Positions 25,868 through 33,369 of a DNA stretch of 64,000 nt are shown in pieces. Origin of the DNA: Rhodospirillaceae bacterium CCH5-H10 (GTDB taxonomy: Bacteria > Pseudomonadota > Alphaproteobacteria > Reyranellales > Reyranellaceae); the NCBI GenBank assembly GCA_001557035.1, contig LSKJ01000065.1, positions 18,343-82,342 of the forward strand, in the 5' to 3' direction. A program made the position numbers and the translations under genes. How positions within the stretch are numbered: the stretch's first letter is position 1; each line of letters starts with the position of its first letter. The notes beneath the pieces are model-generated. The model saw nothing but the letters and a program-made list of their open reading frames with translations, had not been told where the DNA came from and did no database searches.

Positions 25868-26707
25868 TCACTTCTGGACGTCGTGCAGGAGGCGGCCGAC
25901 GTTGTAGCCGTCGATATCGTCGGCGCTGACCGCCATGACGAGACGCGTGCGGCGGGGTGTCGTCCAGACCGTGACGTAGTGCACGGGCGCCCCCTCGCGG
26001 TTGTGCACCAGCCGGTCGATCTTGAGCGTCGCCGAATTGATCTCGACGTCGAGCGCACGCGCGACGAAGGGATCGGCGAGCGCGGCGTTGACCTCCTGCG
26101 CAACGTCTCCCAGCCGTTCGAAGCTGCCGGCGATCAGCTCGTGCAGCGGCGTCGTCTTCAGCCCCTCCTCCGTGACGGCCTGCGCGAACGGCATCGGGAT
26201 CCAGCCGTCGAGCAAGGTCACGGGCTTGTTCTCGAATGACCGCACGCGCACCAGGTGCAGGGCCTGCTCGCCGTCGTCGATGCCGAGGTGGGCGGCGATG
26301 GGACGGGGGCAGCGCTCGATCTCGAGCGCCAGGATCCGCATCGTCGTCTCCTTCAGCGTGCGCCGCAGGTCGCCGATGAAGCCGAAGTCCGGACCGTGCT
26401 TGGTGTCGATGGTCTTGGCCGTGACGAAGGCGCCGACGCCCTGGCGATTCTGGACGAAGCCGTCGTCGGCGAGATCGGAGAGCGCGCGTCGCACGGTGAT
26501 CCGCGAAATCGAGAACTGGCGGCAGAGCGCTTCCTGGGTCGGCAGCGCCTCGCCCGGACGGTAGCGGCCCGACACGATCTGCTCCTTCAGCAGGACATAG
26601 AGCTGTCGATGCAGCAGCGCGCCATCGGCCTGCAGTTTCATGTCGGCGCCCGGTTTCGCTTGCCGGCCCATGCCGCGCGGTCTGCTTGCCTCGGTGTCGA
26701 TTGCCAT
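25868..26707 (-). CDS. GntR-family regulator with UTRA ligand domain (HutC subfamily)
   Basis: 279 residues. Winged helix at about 30-100: LLKEQIVSGRYRPGEALPTQEALCRQFSISRITVRRALSDLADDGFV is split here as the GntR signature and its recognition helix SRITVRRALSDLADDG. A UTRA domain occupies 120-275 with the usual VRSFENKPVTLLDGW and C-terminal strands. It diverges from the Bug-type binding-protein gene with only 42 bp between starts, and an AT-rich inverted repeat lies there. It is therefore the probable regulator of the cassette 26750-29710 and of itself. Confidence 0.9.
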   Translation of the reverse strand: MAIDTEASRPRGMGRQAKPGADMKLQADGALLHRQLYVLLKEQIVSGRYRPGEALPTQEALCRQFSISRITVRRALSDLADDGFVQNRQGVGAFVTAKTIDTKHGPDFGFIGDLRRTLKETTMRILALEIERCPRPIAAHLGIDDGEQALHLVRVRSFENKPVTLLDGWIPMPFAQAVTEEGLKTTPLHELIAGSFERLGDVAQEVNAALADPFVARALDVEINSATLKIDRLVHNREGAPVHYVTVWTTPRRTRLVMAVSADDIDGYNVGRLLHDVQK

Positions 26708-26729
26708 GTTGTATTAACTATATACCAAC
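26708..26729. promoter_or_regulatory. Putative operator between GntR/UTRA and the Bug-protein gene
   Basis: GTTGTATTAACTATATACCAAC is too long to be random in this GC-rich setting; its core GTAT...ATAC and the outer GTTG/CAAC are inverted. The GT-x-TA-x-AC half sites resemble HutC-type operators. It fills most of the gap between the divergent genes. Confidence 0.55.
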
Positions 26730-26749
26730 AAGAAAGAGGAGGAACGAGG

Positions 26750-27739
26750 ATGGCCAGAAGTATCACGGCGGCGTTCGCCGGCATCGCCCTTGCGTTGGGT
26801 CTTGCGGCAACGGCAATGGCCCAGAACGCGGCCCCCGCCAAGTCCAACTTCGCCCCCACCAGGACCGTCACCATCATCGTGCCCTACAGCCCGGGCGGCG
26901 GCACCGATGCCGTCGGACGCCTGATGGCCAAGGCGCTGGAGGAAAAGTGGGGCCAGACGGTGATCGTCGACAACCGAACCGGCGGCAACGGCTCGGTGGG
27001 CGCGGCCATCGTCGCGCGTGCCCAGCCCGACGGCCACACGATGGTGCTGGCGGTGTCGGGCATCGCCATCAACGCCCACCTGATGAAGCTGCCCTACGAC
27101 ACGGCGACGGCCTTCGCGCCGGTCACGGCCGTCGCCTATCCCGTTGCAACGCTTCTCGCCACGCCAAACCTCCCGGCCAACGATCTCAAGGGCCTGGTCG
27201 AACTGGTGCGCAAGGAGGGAGCCGACAAGCGCACGTCGGCGAGCCCGGACCCGGGCAGCCGTCTGATGGCCGAGCGCATCTTCGACAGCGCGGGCATCAA
27301 GCTGATGAATGTGCCCTACAAGGGCGCCGCCTCGTTCGTCGGCGACATCTCGGCCGGCCGCGTCGATGTCGGCATCGCCAGCGTCACCTCGGGTCTGGCG
27401 CTGATCAACGCCGGCAAGCTCAAGGCGCTGGGCATCATGGGCACGCAGCGCATCCCCGCTTTGCCCAACGTCGCGACCTTCAAGGAGCAGGGCTTCTCCG
27501 GCCTCGACGAGAATTCCTGGTACGGCCTGTTCGCCCCGGCCGGCACGCCGCCGGCCACCGTCGACGCGATCCAGAAGGACATTGCCAGCGTGCTCGCGGT
27601 GCCTGAGTTCCGCGCCAAGATCATCGAGTACGGCTCGCTGCCCGGCGGCGATACGCCGGCCGCCTTCTCCGAGCGCTTCCAGCGCGATCTCAAGGACTCC
27701 GGCGAGACGATCCGCCGGCTCGGCATGACCGCGGACTGA
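26750..27739 (+). CDS. Bug-family (TctC-like) periplasmic solute-binding protein
   Basis: 329 residues. A signal peptide (about residues 1-24, cleavage after A-M-A) precedes the mature protein. RTVTIIVPYSPGGGTDAVGRLMA is the family hallmark, with the ligand-binding loop P-Y-S-P-G-G-G-T-D. Later family segments are DNRTGGNGSVGA, VPYKGAA and LKALGIMGTQR. Bug proteins usually bind carboxylates and serve TctAB-type transporters, but no tctA or tctB is present here. GAGGA/GGAACGAGGA precedes the ATG at 26750; the frame continues open upstream only as antisense of the regulator. Spaced 11 bp from the next gene. Confidence 0.93.
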   Translation: MARSITAAFAGIALALGLAATAMAQNAAPAKSNFAPTRTVTIIVPYSPGGGTDAVGRLMAKALEEKWGQTVIVDNRTGGNGSVGAAIVARAQPDGHTMVLAVSGIAINAHLMKLPYDTATAFAPVTAVAYPVATLLATPNLPANDLKGLVELVRKEGADKRTSASPDPGSRLMAERIFDSAGIKLMNVPYKGAASFVGDISAGRVDVGIASVTSGLALINAGKLKALGIMGTQRIPALPNVATFKEQGFSGLDENSWYGLFAPAGTPPATVDAIQKDIASVLAVPEFRAKIIEYGSLPGGDTPAAFSERFQRDLKDSGETIRRLGMTAD

Positions 27740-27750
27740 CGGAGGACATC

Positions 27751-28821
27751 ATGGCAACGACCGCTCCCATCGCCTGGACCGTCGCCGACGTCGCATCGGA
27801 CAAGGGCTGGATCTACGCCTTGTCGCCGACCGAAGGCGCCGACCTGCTCGCGACGGTGCGCAAGGCAGGACCCGCCGACCGGCCGATCCTGTCGTGGCGC
27901 CGCGAGGATTTCGATCTCGGCGCCGCGGTTCCGACGCTCGCCGCCGCCTTCCGCGAGGTGCGCGACGGGCGCGGCATGGCGCTGGTGAAGAACCTGCCGC
28001 GCGAGGGCGTCACGCCCGACGAATTCAGGCTGATGACCTGGGCGATCGGCCTGCATTTCGGCGTGGCGCGGCCGCAGAACAAGGCCAGCGACTACATCAC
28101 CGAAGTGAAGAACGCCGGCATGAACTACCGCAGCCCGACCGGCCGCGGCTACAACTCCAACGCCGAGCTCGACTTCCATGTCGACGGCTCCGACGTGGTG
28201 CTGCTCTCCTGCTACAACCAGGCGCCCGTCGGCGGCATGAGCATGTGCGCCAGCGCCGCCACCGCCTACGACATCGTCAGGCAGGAGCGGCCCGACTATG
28301 CCGCGGCCCTGGCGACCGACTACCCGTTCAGCCGCAACGGCGAGCAGTCCGAGGGCGAGGCGCCGTGGTATCCGGCGCCGATCGTCACCGAGGAGAGCGG
28401 CCGGGTCTTCTGCAAGTGGAACCGCAACCGCATCGTCAACGCCCTGAAGCTCGACGACGCGACGCCGCTCACCGACCTGCAGCGCGAGGCGATGGAGTAT
28501 TTCGACACGGTGCTGCGCCGGCCCGAGAACATGTTCTGCATGAATCTCGAACCGGGCGATCTCCAGATCCTGTGCAACCAGACGATGCTGCACTCGCGCA
28601 CCGGCTTCGAGGACCATGACGACGAGGCGAAGAAGCGCACGCTCTACCGGCTGTGGCTGGCCCGCCCCGATTCGCGGCGCCTGCCGCAGAGCTGGGAAGT
28701 ATTCTACGGCACGGTCGAGCCGGGCGCGGTGCGTGGCGTGATGAAGGGTCAGAACTACGACGAGGTGCGGCGCGGCTTCGATGCGCGCCAGGCCGCGGCG
28801 ATGGGAATGAAGGCCGCCTGA
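27751..28821 (+). CDS. TauD/TfdA-family Fe(II)/2-oxoglutarate dioxygenase
   Basis: 356 residues. Metal ligands expected in L-D-F-H-V-D-G-S-D (HxD, residues about 139-144) and the distal histidine in QTMLHSRTGFED, with an arginine for 2-oxoglutarate in KKRTLYRLWLA. These segments are those of the TauD/TfdA superfamily, which hydroxylates or cleaves sulfonates, phenoxyacids, or trimethyllysine-like amines. Close homologues with known substrates were not recognised. Second of three co-directional cassette genes; 13 bp from the next. Confidence 0.88.
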   Translation: MATTAPIAWTVADVASDKGWIYALSPTEGADLLATVRKAGPADRPILSWRREDFDLGAAVPTLAAAFREVRDGRGMALVKNLPREGVTPDEFRLMTWAIGLHFGVARPQNKASDYITEVKNAGMNYRSPTGRGYNSNAELDFHVDGSDVVLLSCYNQAPVGGMSMCASAATAYDIVRQERPDYAAALATDYPFSRNGEQSEGEAPWYPAPIVTEESGRVFCKWNRNRIVNALKLDDATPLTDLQREAMEYFDTVLRRPENMFCMNLEPGDLQILCNQTMLHSRTGFEDHDDEAKKRTLYRLWLARPDSRRLPQSWEVFYGTVEPGAVRGVMKGQNYDEVRRGFDARQAAAMGMKAA

Positions 28822-28834
28822 GAAGGAGAGCGAC

Positions 28835-29710
28835 ATGTCCAAGGGCAAGATCTTCCGCGACGCCATGAAGCGCGGGATGGTGGCGGCGCCGGGCTGCTTC
28901 GACTGCATCACCGCACGCTCGATCGAACGCGCGGGCTTCGAGGCGGTCTACATGACCGGCGCAGGCACCGCGGCCAGCCTCGGCTATCCCGACTACGGCC
29001 TCGTTACGATGTCGGAGATGGCCGACAATGCCGGCCGCATCGCCACGGCGATCAAGCTGCCGGTGATCGCCGACGCCGACACCGGCTACGGCAACGAGCT
29101 GAACGCGATCCGCACCGTGCGCGAGTACGAGAAGCGCGGCGTCGCGGGTATCCATATCGAGGACCAGGGCTTCCCCAAGAAGTGCGGCCATCTCGAGGAC
29201 AAGACCATCGTGCCGATCGAGGACTATGTCGCCAAGATCCGCGCGGCGGTGAGCGCCAAGGTCGATCCGAACTTCATCATCATCGCGCGCACCGATTCGC
29301 GCGCCATGCTGGGCTTCGAGGAAGCGATCCGCCGCGCCAACGCCGCCATCGAGGCGGGCGCCGACATGGCCTTCGTCGAGGCGCCGCAGACGCTCGAAGA
29401 GACGGCCTCGGTGCCGAAGCTCGTCAAGGGTCCCTGCCTGCTCAACATGGTGTGGAAGGGCAAGACGCCCGACCTGTCGATCGACGAGGCCGGGAAGATG
29501 AACTACGCGGTGATGATCCTGCCGGGCGTGCTGACGCGCACCGTGGTCGGCGCCTGCGACGCGGCACTCGCCGATCTCAAGGCCAAGGGCCGCCATCCCG
29601 CCCCGCTCTCGGACATCACGCCGCAACAGGGCTTCCGCCTGTCCGGCGCCGACGAATGGGACGGCTACCGCACGCGCTTCCGCGAGCCGATGCCGAAGGC
29701 GGCGGAGTAG
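28835..29710 (+). CDS. Isocitrate lyase / PEP mutase-family enzyme
   Basis: 291 residues, (beta/alpha)8 barrel of the methylisocitrate lyase/oxaloacetate decarboxylase/PEP mutase group. APGCFDCITARSIERAG at the start, YMTGAGTAASLGYPDYGL, the Mg-binding D-A-D-T-G-Y-G, H-I-E-D-Q, and the KKCGH loop that carries the catalytic Cys in the lyases. The KKCGH form favours C-C lyase or decarboxylase activity over phosphonate mutase. It likely processes the product of the dioxygenase. Confidence 0.88.
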   Translation: MSKGKIFRDAMKRGMVAAPGCFDCITARSIERAGFEAVYMTGAGTAASLGYPDYGLVTMSEMADNAGRIATAIKLPVIADADTGYGNELNAIRTVREYEKRGVAGIHIEDQGFPKKCGHLEDKTIVPIEDYVAKIRAAVSAKVDPNFIIIARTDSRAMLGFEEAIRRANAAIEAGADMAFVEAPQTLEETASVPKLVKGPCLLNMVWKGKTPDLSIDEAGKMNYAVMILPGVLTRTVVGACDAALADLKAKGRHPAPLSDITPQQGFRLSGADEWDGYRTRFREPMPKAAE

Positions 29711-29713
29711 TCG

Positions 29714-29851
29714 CGCCTCTTCTCCTCCCCCGTCCTACGGGGGAGGCCGGGAGGGGGGAAAGCAACGCGATGAATGCCGGCCGGGAAGAGTTCAGACTCA
29801 TGGCCCTTCCCCCTCCGGCCTACGGCCACCTCCCCCGTATGACGGGGGAGG
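29714..29851. repeat. Repeat family R3, copy 2
   Basis: Near-identical to 25713-25850 and in the same orientation, with matching AAAGCAACGCGATG and GAAGAGTTCAGACTCATGGCC blocks between the outer hairpins. The two copies bracket the regulator-Bug-TauD-lyase cassette. Confidence 0.85.
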
Positions 29852-29861
29852 TTTTGAAACT

Positions 29862-30200
29862 TTAGAAAAGCTTCCCGCCGTTGGGCACCGGCTTGGTCGG
29901 CGCGATCAGGACCACGCTGCCGTCGGCGGCGGGGAAGCCGAGGGTCAGCACTTCCGACATGAACTTGCCGATCTGGCGCGGCGGGAAGTTCACCACGGCG
30001 GCGACCTGACGGCCGACCAGTTCCTGCGGTGTATAGTGGACGGTGATCTGAGCCGAGGATTTCTTCGTGCCGATCCCGTCGCCGAAATCGATCAGCAGCT
30101 TGTAAGCGGGCTTGCGCGCACCCTCGAGCGGCGCGGCTTCGACGATGGTGCCGACGCGGATGTCGACGCGCTCGAAGTCTTCATAGGTGATGGTGGCCAT
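29862..30200 (-). CDS. csaA: CsaA-type tRNA-binding OB-fold protein
   Basis: 112 residues covering one OB fold of the EMAP-II/MetRS C-terminal type: FERVDIRVGTIVEAAPLEGA near the start, YKLLIDFG, SAQITVHYTPQELVGRQVAAVVNFPPRQI and SEVLTLGFP. CsaA binds tRNA and was described as having secretion-related chaperone activity. It stands alone, ending just before the R3 repeat. Confidence 0.9.
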   Translation of the reverse strand: MATITYEDFERVDIRVGTIVEAAPLEGARKPAYKLLIDFGDGIGTKKSSAQITVHYTPQELVGRQVAAVVNFPPRQIGKFMSEVLTLGFPAADGSVVLIAPTKPVPNGGKLF

Positions 30201-30229
30201 GCGCGACAGTAGAGTCGCGCGCGCAAAAG

Positions 30230-30257
30230 AAAAGGGGCCCCGTACGCGGCCCCTTTT
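30230..30257 (-). terminator. Rho-independent terminator after phasin
   Basis: AAAAGGGGCC and GGCCCCTTTT are a perfect ten-base inverted repeat around CCGTACGC; on the minus strand the stem is followed by TTTTCTTTT. A second smaller hairpin (GGGTCGG/CCGACCC) lies at 30258-30279, between this and the phasin stop codon. Confidence 0.85.
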
Positions 30258-30299
30258 CCGGGTCGGCGACAGGCCGACCCACGCTTACTCTAAAGACGC

Positions 30300-30734
30300 T
30301 TACTTCTTGGCGATCGCGGCCTTGACCTCTTCGGTCAGCTCGGCGACGCGGGCGCTCAGCGCCGTCACGGCGTCGGTCTGGCCCTTGGTGTAGAGGTCGG
30401 CCAGCTCCTTGGAGTTGGTGATCGCCGACTCGTACGACTTCTTCATGAAGTCGATCTGCTTGGCAGCCTTCTCCTCGACGGTCGCGGCGGCGAGGACTTC
30501 GCTGCCGTGCTTGGAGAGGTCTTCCATCGCGGCGCGGACCATGTCGCCCTGGCGCTGCGCGATCGTCTTCATCGACTCGACGGCGGCGGTGTTGAGCGAG
30601 GTGATGGTCGCGAAGTTCTTGCGCGCGGTCTCGACGAAGCTCTCGACGTTGACGGCCGGCAGCTTGAACTCGCTGGACATCTTGCTGAAGTCGAAGTCGG
30701 CGAAGGGGTTCTTGAAGGCGCCGTTGGCGTACAT
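30300..30734 (-). CDS. phaP: Phasin family protein
   Basis: 144 residues, almost entirely helical: F-A-D-F-D-F-S-K at the start, VNVESFVETARKNFATITSLN and AAVESMKTIAQRQGDMVRAAMEDL in the phasin_2 domain, and an Ala/Lys-rich C-terminal helix. Phasins coat polyhydroxyalkanoate granules and stabilise their surface. No PHA synthase is nearby. GGAG lies six to nine bases ahead of the ATG. The upstream region holds palindromes likely to bind a PhaR-type repressor. Confidence 0.9.
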   Translation of the reverse strand: MYANGAFKNPFADFDFSKMSSEFKLPAVNVESFVETARKNFATITSLNTAAVESMKTIAQRQGDMVRAAMEDLSKHGSEVLAAATVEEKAAKQIDFMKKSYESAITNSKELADLYTKGQTDAVTALSARVAELTEEVKAAIAKK

Positions 30735-30807
30735 GGGAATTCTCCTGCAGGGTCAAACAAAGGCTGAGCTGGGTGCCCCGCCTTTGCTGCGGTGCACAAC
30801 GAAGCCT

Positions 30808-30859
30808 AATTTAGGGATGCGCTGCAGCGAGTCAAGGGGTGTTATTGTGCACTGCACAA
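30808..30859 (-). promoter_or_regulatory. Phasin promoter with two palindromic operator-like sites
   Basis: On the minus strand TTGACT (30835-30830) and TAAATT (30813-30808) sit 16 bp apart as a sigma-70-like promoter. The spacer carries the perfect palindrome CGCTGCAGCG (30820-30829) and TTGTGCACTGCACAA (30845-30859) lies just upstream. PhaR repressors of PHA genes favour TGC/GCA-rich palindromes of this kind. Confidence 0.55.
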
Positions 30860-30864
30860 AATAT

Positions 30865-31488
30865 TCACGAGGCAGGCGAAACCGGCGCCTCCTGCGCCGT
30901 CCGCGAACGCGGTGATTTCGTATATTTGTCAAACAGTTGCGACCAGCGTTCCGCGGTCTTCAACCGTCCGTCGAGGGCCGCCATCGTCTTCGACAGATCG
31001 CCCGTCTCGTCGCCGTCGAAGACCCGCGAAACGGCGTAGTGGATGGCGAGGAGCCCGTTCTGCCGCAATGCACCAGGAAGTCCTTCGCTCGGCACCGACG
31101 CTGCTTCGAGCATGGCCGACATCGACCGCCGCAGGGCCGGCCCCATCGCCAGGGCGACCATCGGATCGCTTGTACCGGCGCGGCGCAGGGCGCGGAGGGC
31201 CGCGCGGTGCGGCTTCAGCGCGTCGTAGCGGCGCATCATCACGTCGAACAGCCGGTCGCGCACCGTCTCCTCGGGATCGGTCGCCGACGGTGTCCCGGCC
31301 AGGACCTCGCCATCGATGCGCGCCATGAACGCCGCCGCCAGGGACATCTTGTCGGGATGCAGGCGATAGAGGTCGGCAAACCCCAGGCCGGCCGCCTGCG
31401 CCACCTCCCGCAGCGAAACCGCCGCAAAGCCCTTCTCGGCGATCAGGCCGAGAAAGGCGTCGAGGGCCTTGTCTTCGGCCTCACTCAT
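30865..31488 (-). CDS. TetR-family transcriptional regulator
   Basis: 207 residues. N-terminal HTH at about 10-50: GFAAVSLREVAQAAGLGFADLYRLHPDKMSLAAAF shows the TetR recognition pattern with D-L-Y-R. The C-terminal helical ligand domain is poorly conserved, with LRALRRAGTSDPM in the middle, similar to COQ9-like and RpsU-divergent TetR groups. Its start overlaps the proC stop by four bases (ATGA), so it is transcribed from the proC operon rather than divergently. Confidence 0.85.
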   Translation of the reverse strand: MSEAEDKALDAFLGLIAEKGFAAVSLREVAQAAGLGFADLYRLHPDKMSLAAAFMARIDGEVLAGTPSATDPEETVRDRLFDVMMRRYDALKPHRAALRALRRAGTSDPMVALAMGPALRRSMSAMLEAASVPSEGLPGALRQNGLLAIHYAVSRVFDGDETGDLSKTMAALDGRLKTAERWSQLFDKYTKSPRSRTAQEAPVSPAS

Positions 31489-32282
31489 CCCGCCAGCTCC
31501 TTCGAGCGATGCGAGGCGGCGGCGAGCGCCTTGTCGAACACGGGCTGGATGCCGTCATCTGCCATCAGGACGTGCAGGGCCGCGGCGGTGGTGCCGCCGG
31601 GGCTGGTGACGTTTACGCGGAGCTGCGACGCGGGCTCCTTCGATTGCTTCAGCAACTCCCCGCTGCCGGCCACGGTTGCGCGCGCGAGCTGCATGGCCAT
31701 CTCGGCCGGAAGGCCCGCCTTCACGCCGGCCGCGGCCATCGCCTCGACCAGGAGGAAGACATAGGCGGGCCCGCTGCCCGACAGGGCCGTGACCGGATCC
31801 ATCAGCGCCTCGTCGTCGGCCCACAGGACCTGCCCGACCGCTTCGAGGAGTTCGTGACAGTGCTTCTTCTCCGCAGGCGTCACGCTGGCCGCTGCCGTCG
31901 CCACGGTGATGCCCTGGCGCACCGCCGCCGGCGTGTTGGGCATGGAGCGCACGATCTTGGCGGTGTGGCCGAGATGGGCCGCGAAATAGCCCAGCGTCTT
32001 GCCGGCCGCGATCGACAGGAACACCGAGCCCTTGCCGGCGAAGCGGCGCAGGTCGGCCAGGGTCGCATCCATCGATTGCGGCTTCACCGCCAGCACCACG
32101 ATCTCCGGCGCCTCGCTCACTTCCGTCGAGGAGGAAACGACGCGGACCCCGGCATGACGGGGACGGATCGCCTCGACCGGTTCGGCGACGATGATGTCGG
32201 CGGCCACGAGGCCGCGCGCCAGCCACCCGTCGAGCATGGCGCCGCCCATCTTGCCGCATCCGACCAGCAGCAGCTTGCCCAT
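31485..32282 (-). CDS. proC: Pyrroline-5-carboxylate reductase
   Basis: Last step of proline synthesis: NAD(P)H reduction of P5C. 265 residues, Rossmann motif LLVGCGKMGGAMLDGW, VLAVKPQSM, RSMPNTPAAVRQG, and the C-terminal signature TALSGSGPAYVFLLVEAMAAAGVKAGL with VTSPGGTTAAALHVL. Length and motifs are standard. Confidence 0.96.
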   Translation of the reverse strand: MGKLLLVGCGKMGGAMLDGWLARGLVAADIIVAEPVEAIRPRHAGVRVVSSSTEVSEAPEIVVLAVKPQSMDATLADLRRFAGKGSVFLSIAAGKTLGYFAAHLGHTAKIVRSMPNTPAAVRQGITVATAAASVTPAEKKHCHELLEAVGQVLWADDEALMDPVTALSGSGPAYVFLLVEAMAAAGVKAGLPAEMAMQLARATVAGSGELLKQSKEPASQLRVNVTSPGGTTAAALHVLMADDGIQPVFDKALAAASHRSKELAG

Positions 32283-32286
32283 CGTC

Positions 32287-33021
32287 CTAGCGTCCCTTGA
32301 ATTTGGGATCGCGCTTTTCGCGGAAAGCGTTGGAGCCTTCCTTGCGATCCTCGGAGTTGGCGATGGTTTCGAGCTTGTAGCGCTCCGGCACGAAGATCTC
32401 GGCCGGGCCGCGCGGCAGCGTCTGGTTGGCGAAGTCGCGCAGGGTGCGGATCACCAGCGGCGCGGACTGGGCGATGACCTTGGCCATACGGCGCGCCTCG
32501 GCGCGCTCCTCGCCCAGCGGCACCACCTTGTTCACGAAACCCACGTCGTAGGCGCGCTTCACCGAGATCTCCTCGCCGAGCAGCAGCAGTTCCATCGCTA
32601 CCTTGTGCGGCATGCGCGAGACGATGCCGGGCATCAGGCCGCCGAACACGCCGACCTTGGCCTCGGGATACATGAACTTCGTCGTATCCGCAGACACCAT
32701 GAGATCGCAGGTCATCACCAGGCAGATGCCGCCGCCGATCACCCAGCCCTGGGTGGCCGCGATCACCGGCTTGGTCAGCGCGTGGCTGACGTGCGGGACG
32801 GCCTTCCACATGGCGGCGGGCGGATTGTTGAGGTCGGCGCCGACGCAGAAGGCCGGGCCGTCGGCCTGCAGCACCGCGACCTGGTCGTCGCCCGCCTCGA
32901 AGGCGCGATAGGCGTCGTAGAGCCCGTCGCACAGCTCCTGGGTCAGCGCATTGCGCTTCTCCGGGCGCATCATGGTGATGGTGGTGATACCTTCGCTCGA
33001 CTCGACTTTGACCAGACTCAC
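32287..33021 (-). CDS. Enoyl-CoA hydratase/isomerase family protein
   Basis: 244-residue crotonase-fold protein. The oxyanion-hole regions are AFCVGADLNNP and QGWVIGGGICLVMTCDLMVSA; the second catalytic acid position follows in YPEAKVGVFGGLM, where the usual E-x2-x-G-I pattern is altered (no second Glu at the typical ECH site), so hydration of standard enoyl-CoAs is uncertain. MSLVKVESSEGITTITMMRPEKRNAL is a normal start, split here as the N-terminal strand pair. Four bases from proC, so cotranscribed with it, an unusual pairing. Confidence 0.87.
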   Translation of the reverse strand: MSLVKVESSEGITTITMMRPEKRNALTQELCDGLYDAYRAFEAGDDQVAVLQADGPAFCVGADLNNPPAAMWKAVPHVSHALTKPVIAATQGWVIGGGICLVMTCDLMVSADTTKFMYPEAKVGVFGGLMPGIVSRMPHKVAMELLLLGEEISVKRAYDVGFVNKVVPLGEERAEARRMAKVIAQSAPLVIRTLRDFANQTLPRGPAEIFVPERYKLETIANSEDRKEGSNAFREKRDPKFKGR

Positions 33022-33090
33022 GGCGTCCTCCAGTGCTTCTTGCGCCGGATGCTACCAGCCGACCATACTCGCCGCATCAGGAGAGCTGCC

Positions 33091-33357
33091 ATGCAAACCC
33101 GCAATCCCTTCATCGACGACCTCACCAAGGTGGCCAACGGCGCCATGGGGGCACTGACCGGCGTGAAGGACGAGGTCGAGGCCCGCGTGCGCGACCAGAT
33201 CGCCAAGATCCTGGACGGCATGGACATTCCGCGCCGCGACGAGTTCGACGCCGTGAAGGCGATGGCCGCCAGGGCGCGCGAGGAGAACGAGGAGCTGAGG
33301 AAGCAGATCGCCGAGCTGCAGGCCAGGCTCGGCGGCGCCGCCGGCCCCGAAGCGTAG
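33091..33357 (+). CDS. UbiK-family accessory factor (BMFP/YqiC)
   Basis: 88 residues: an N-terminal amphipathic helix (NPFIDDLTKVANGAMGALTGV) and a C-terminal coiled coil (AREENEELRKQIAELQARLG), the BMFP-domain layout. In enterobacteria UbiK assists aerobic ubiquinone synthesis and related proteins bind membranes. AGGAGAG lies 6-12 bases ahead of the ATG; a longer open frame upstream is antisense to the hydratase. In many alphaproteobacteria it neighbours lgt, which here lies 19 kb away. Confidence 0.85.
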   Translation: MQTRNPFIDDLTKVANGAMGALTGVKDEVEARVRDQIAKILDGMDIPRRDEFDAVKAMAARAREENEELRKQIAELQARLGGAAGPEA

Positions 33358-33369
33358 GGCGCGGGAACG

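Noticed and set aside
26255-26749. Upstream extension of the Bug-family binding protein to 494 residues
   Set aside because: The extension is antisense to the GntR gene, and a proper signal peptide with a strong ribosome binding site starts at 26750.
25713-29851. Composite transposon with the R3 repeats as insertion sequences
   Set aside because: The repeats are too short to encode a transposase, and no target-site duplication could be seen.
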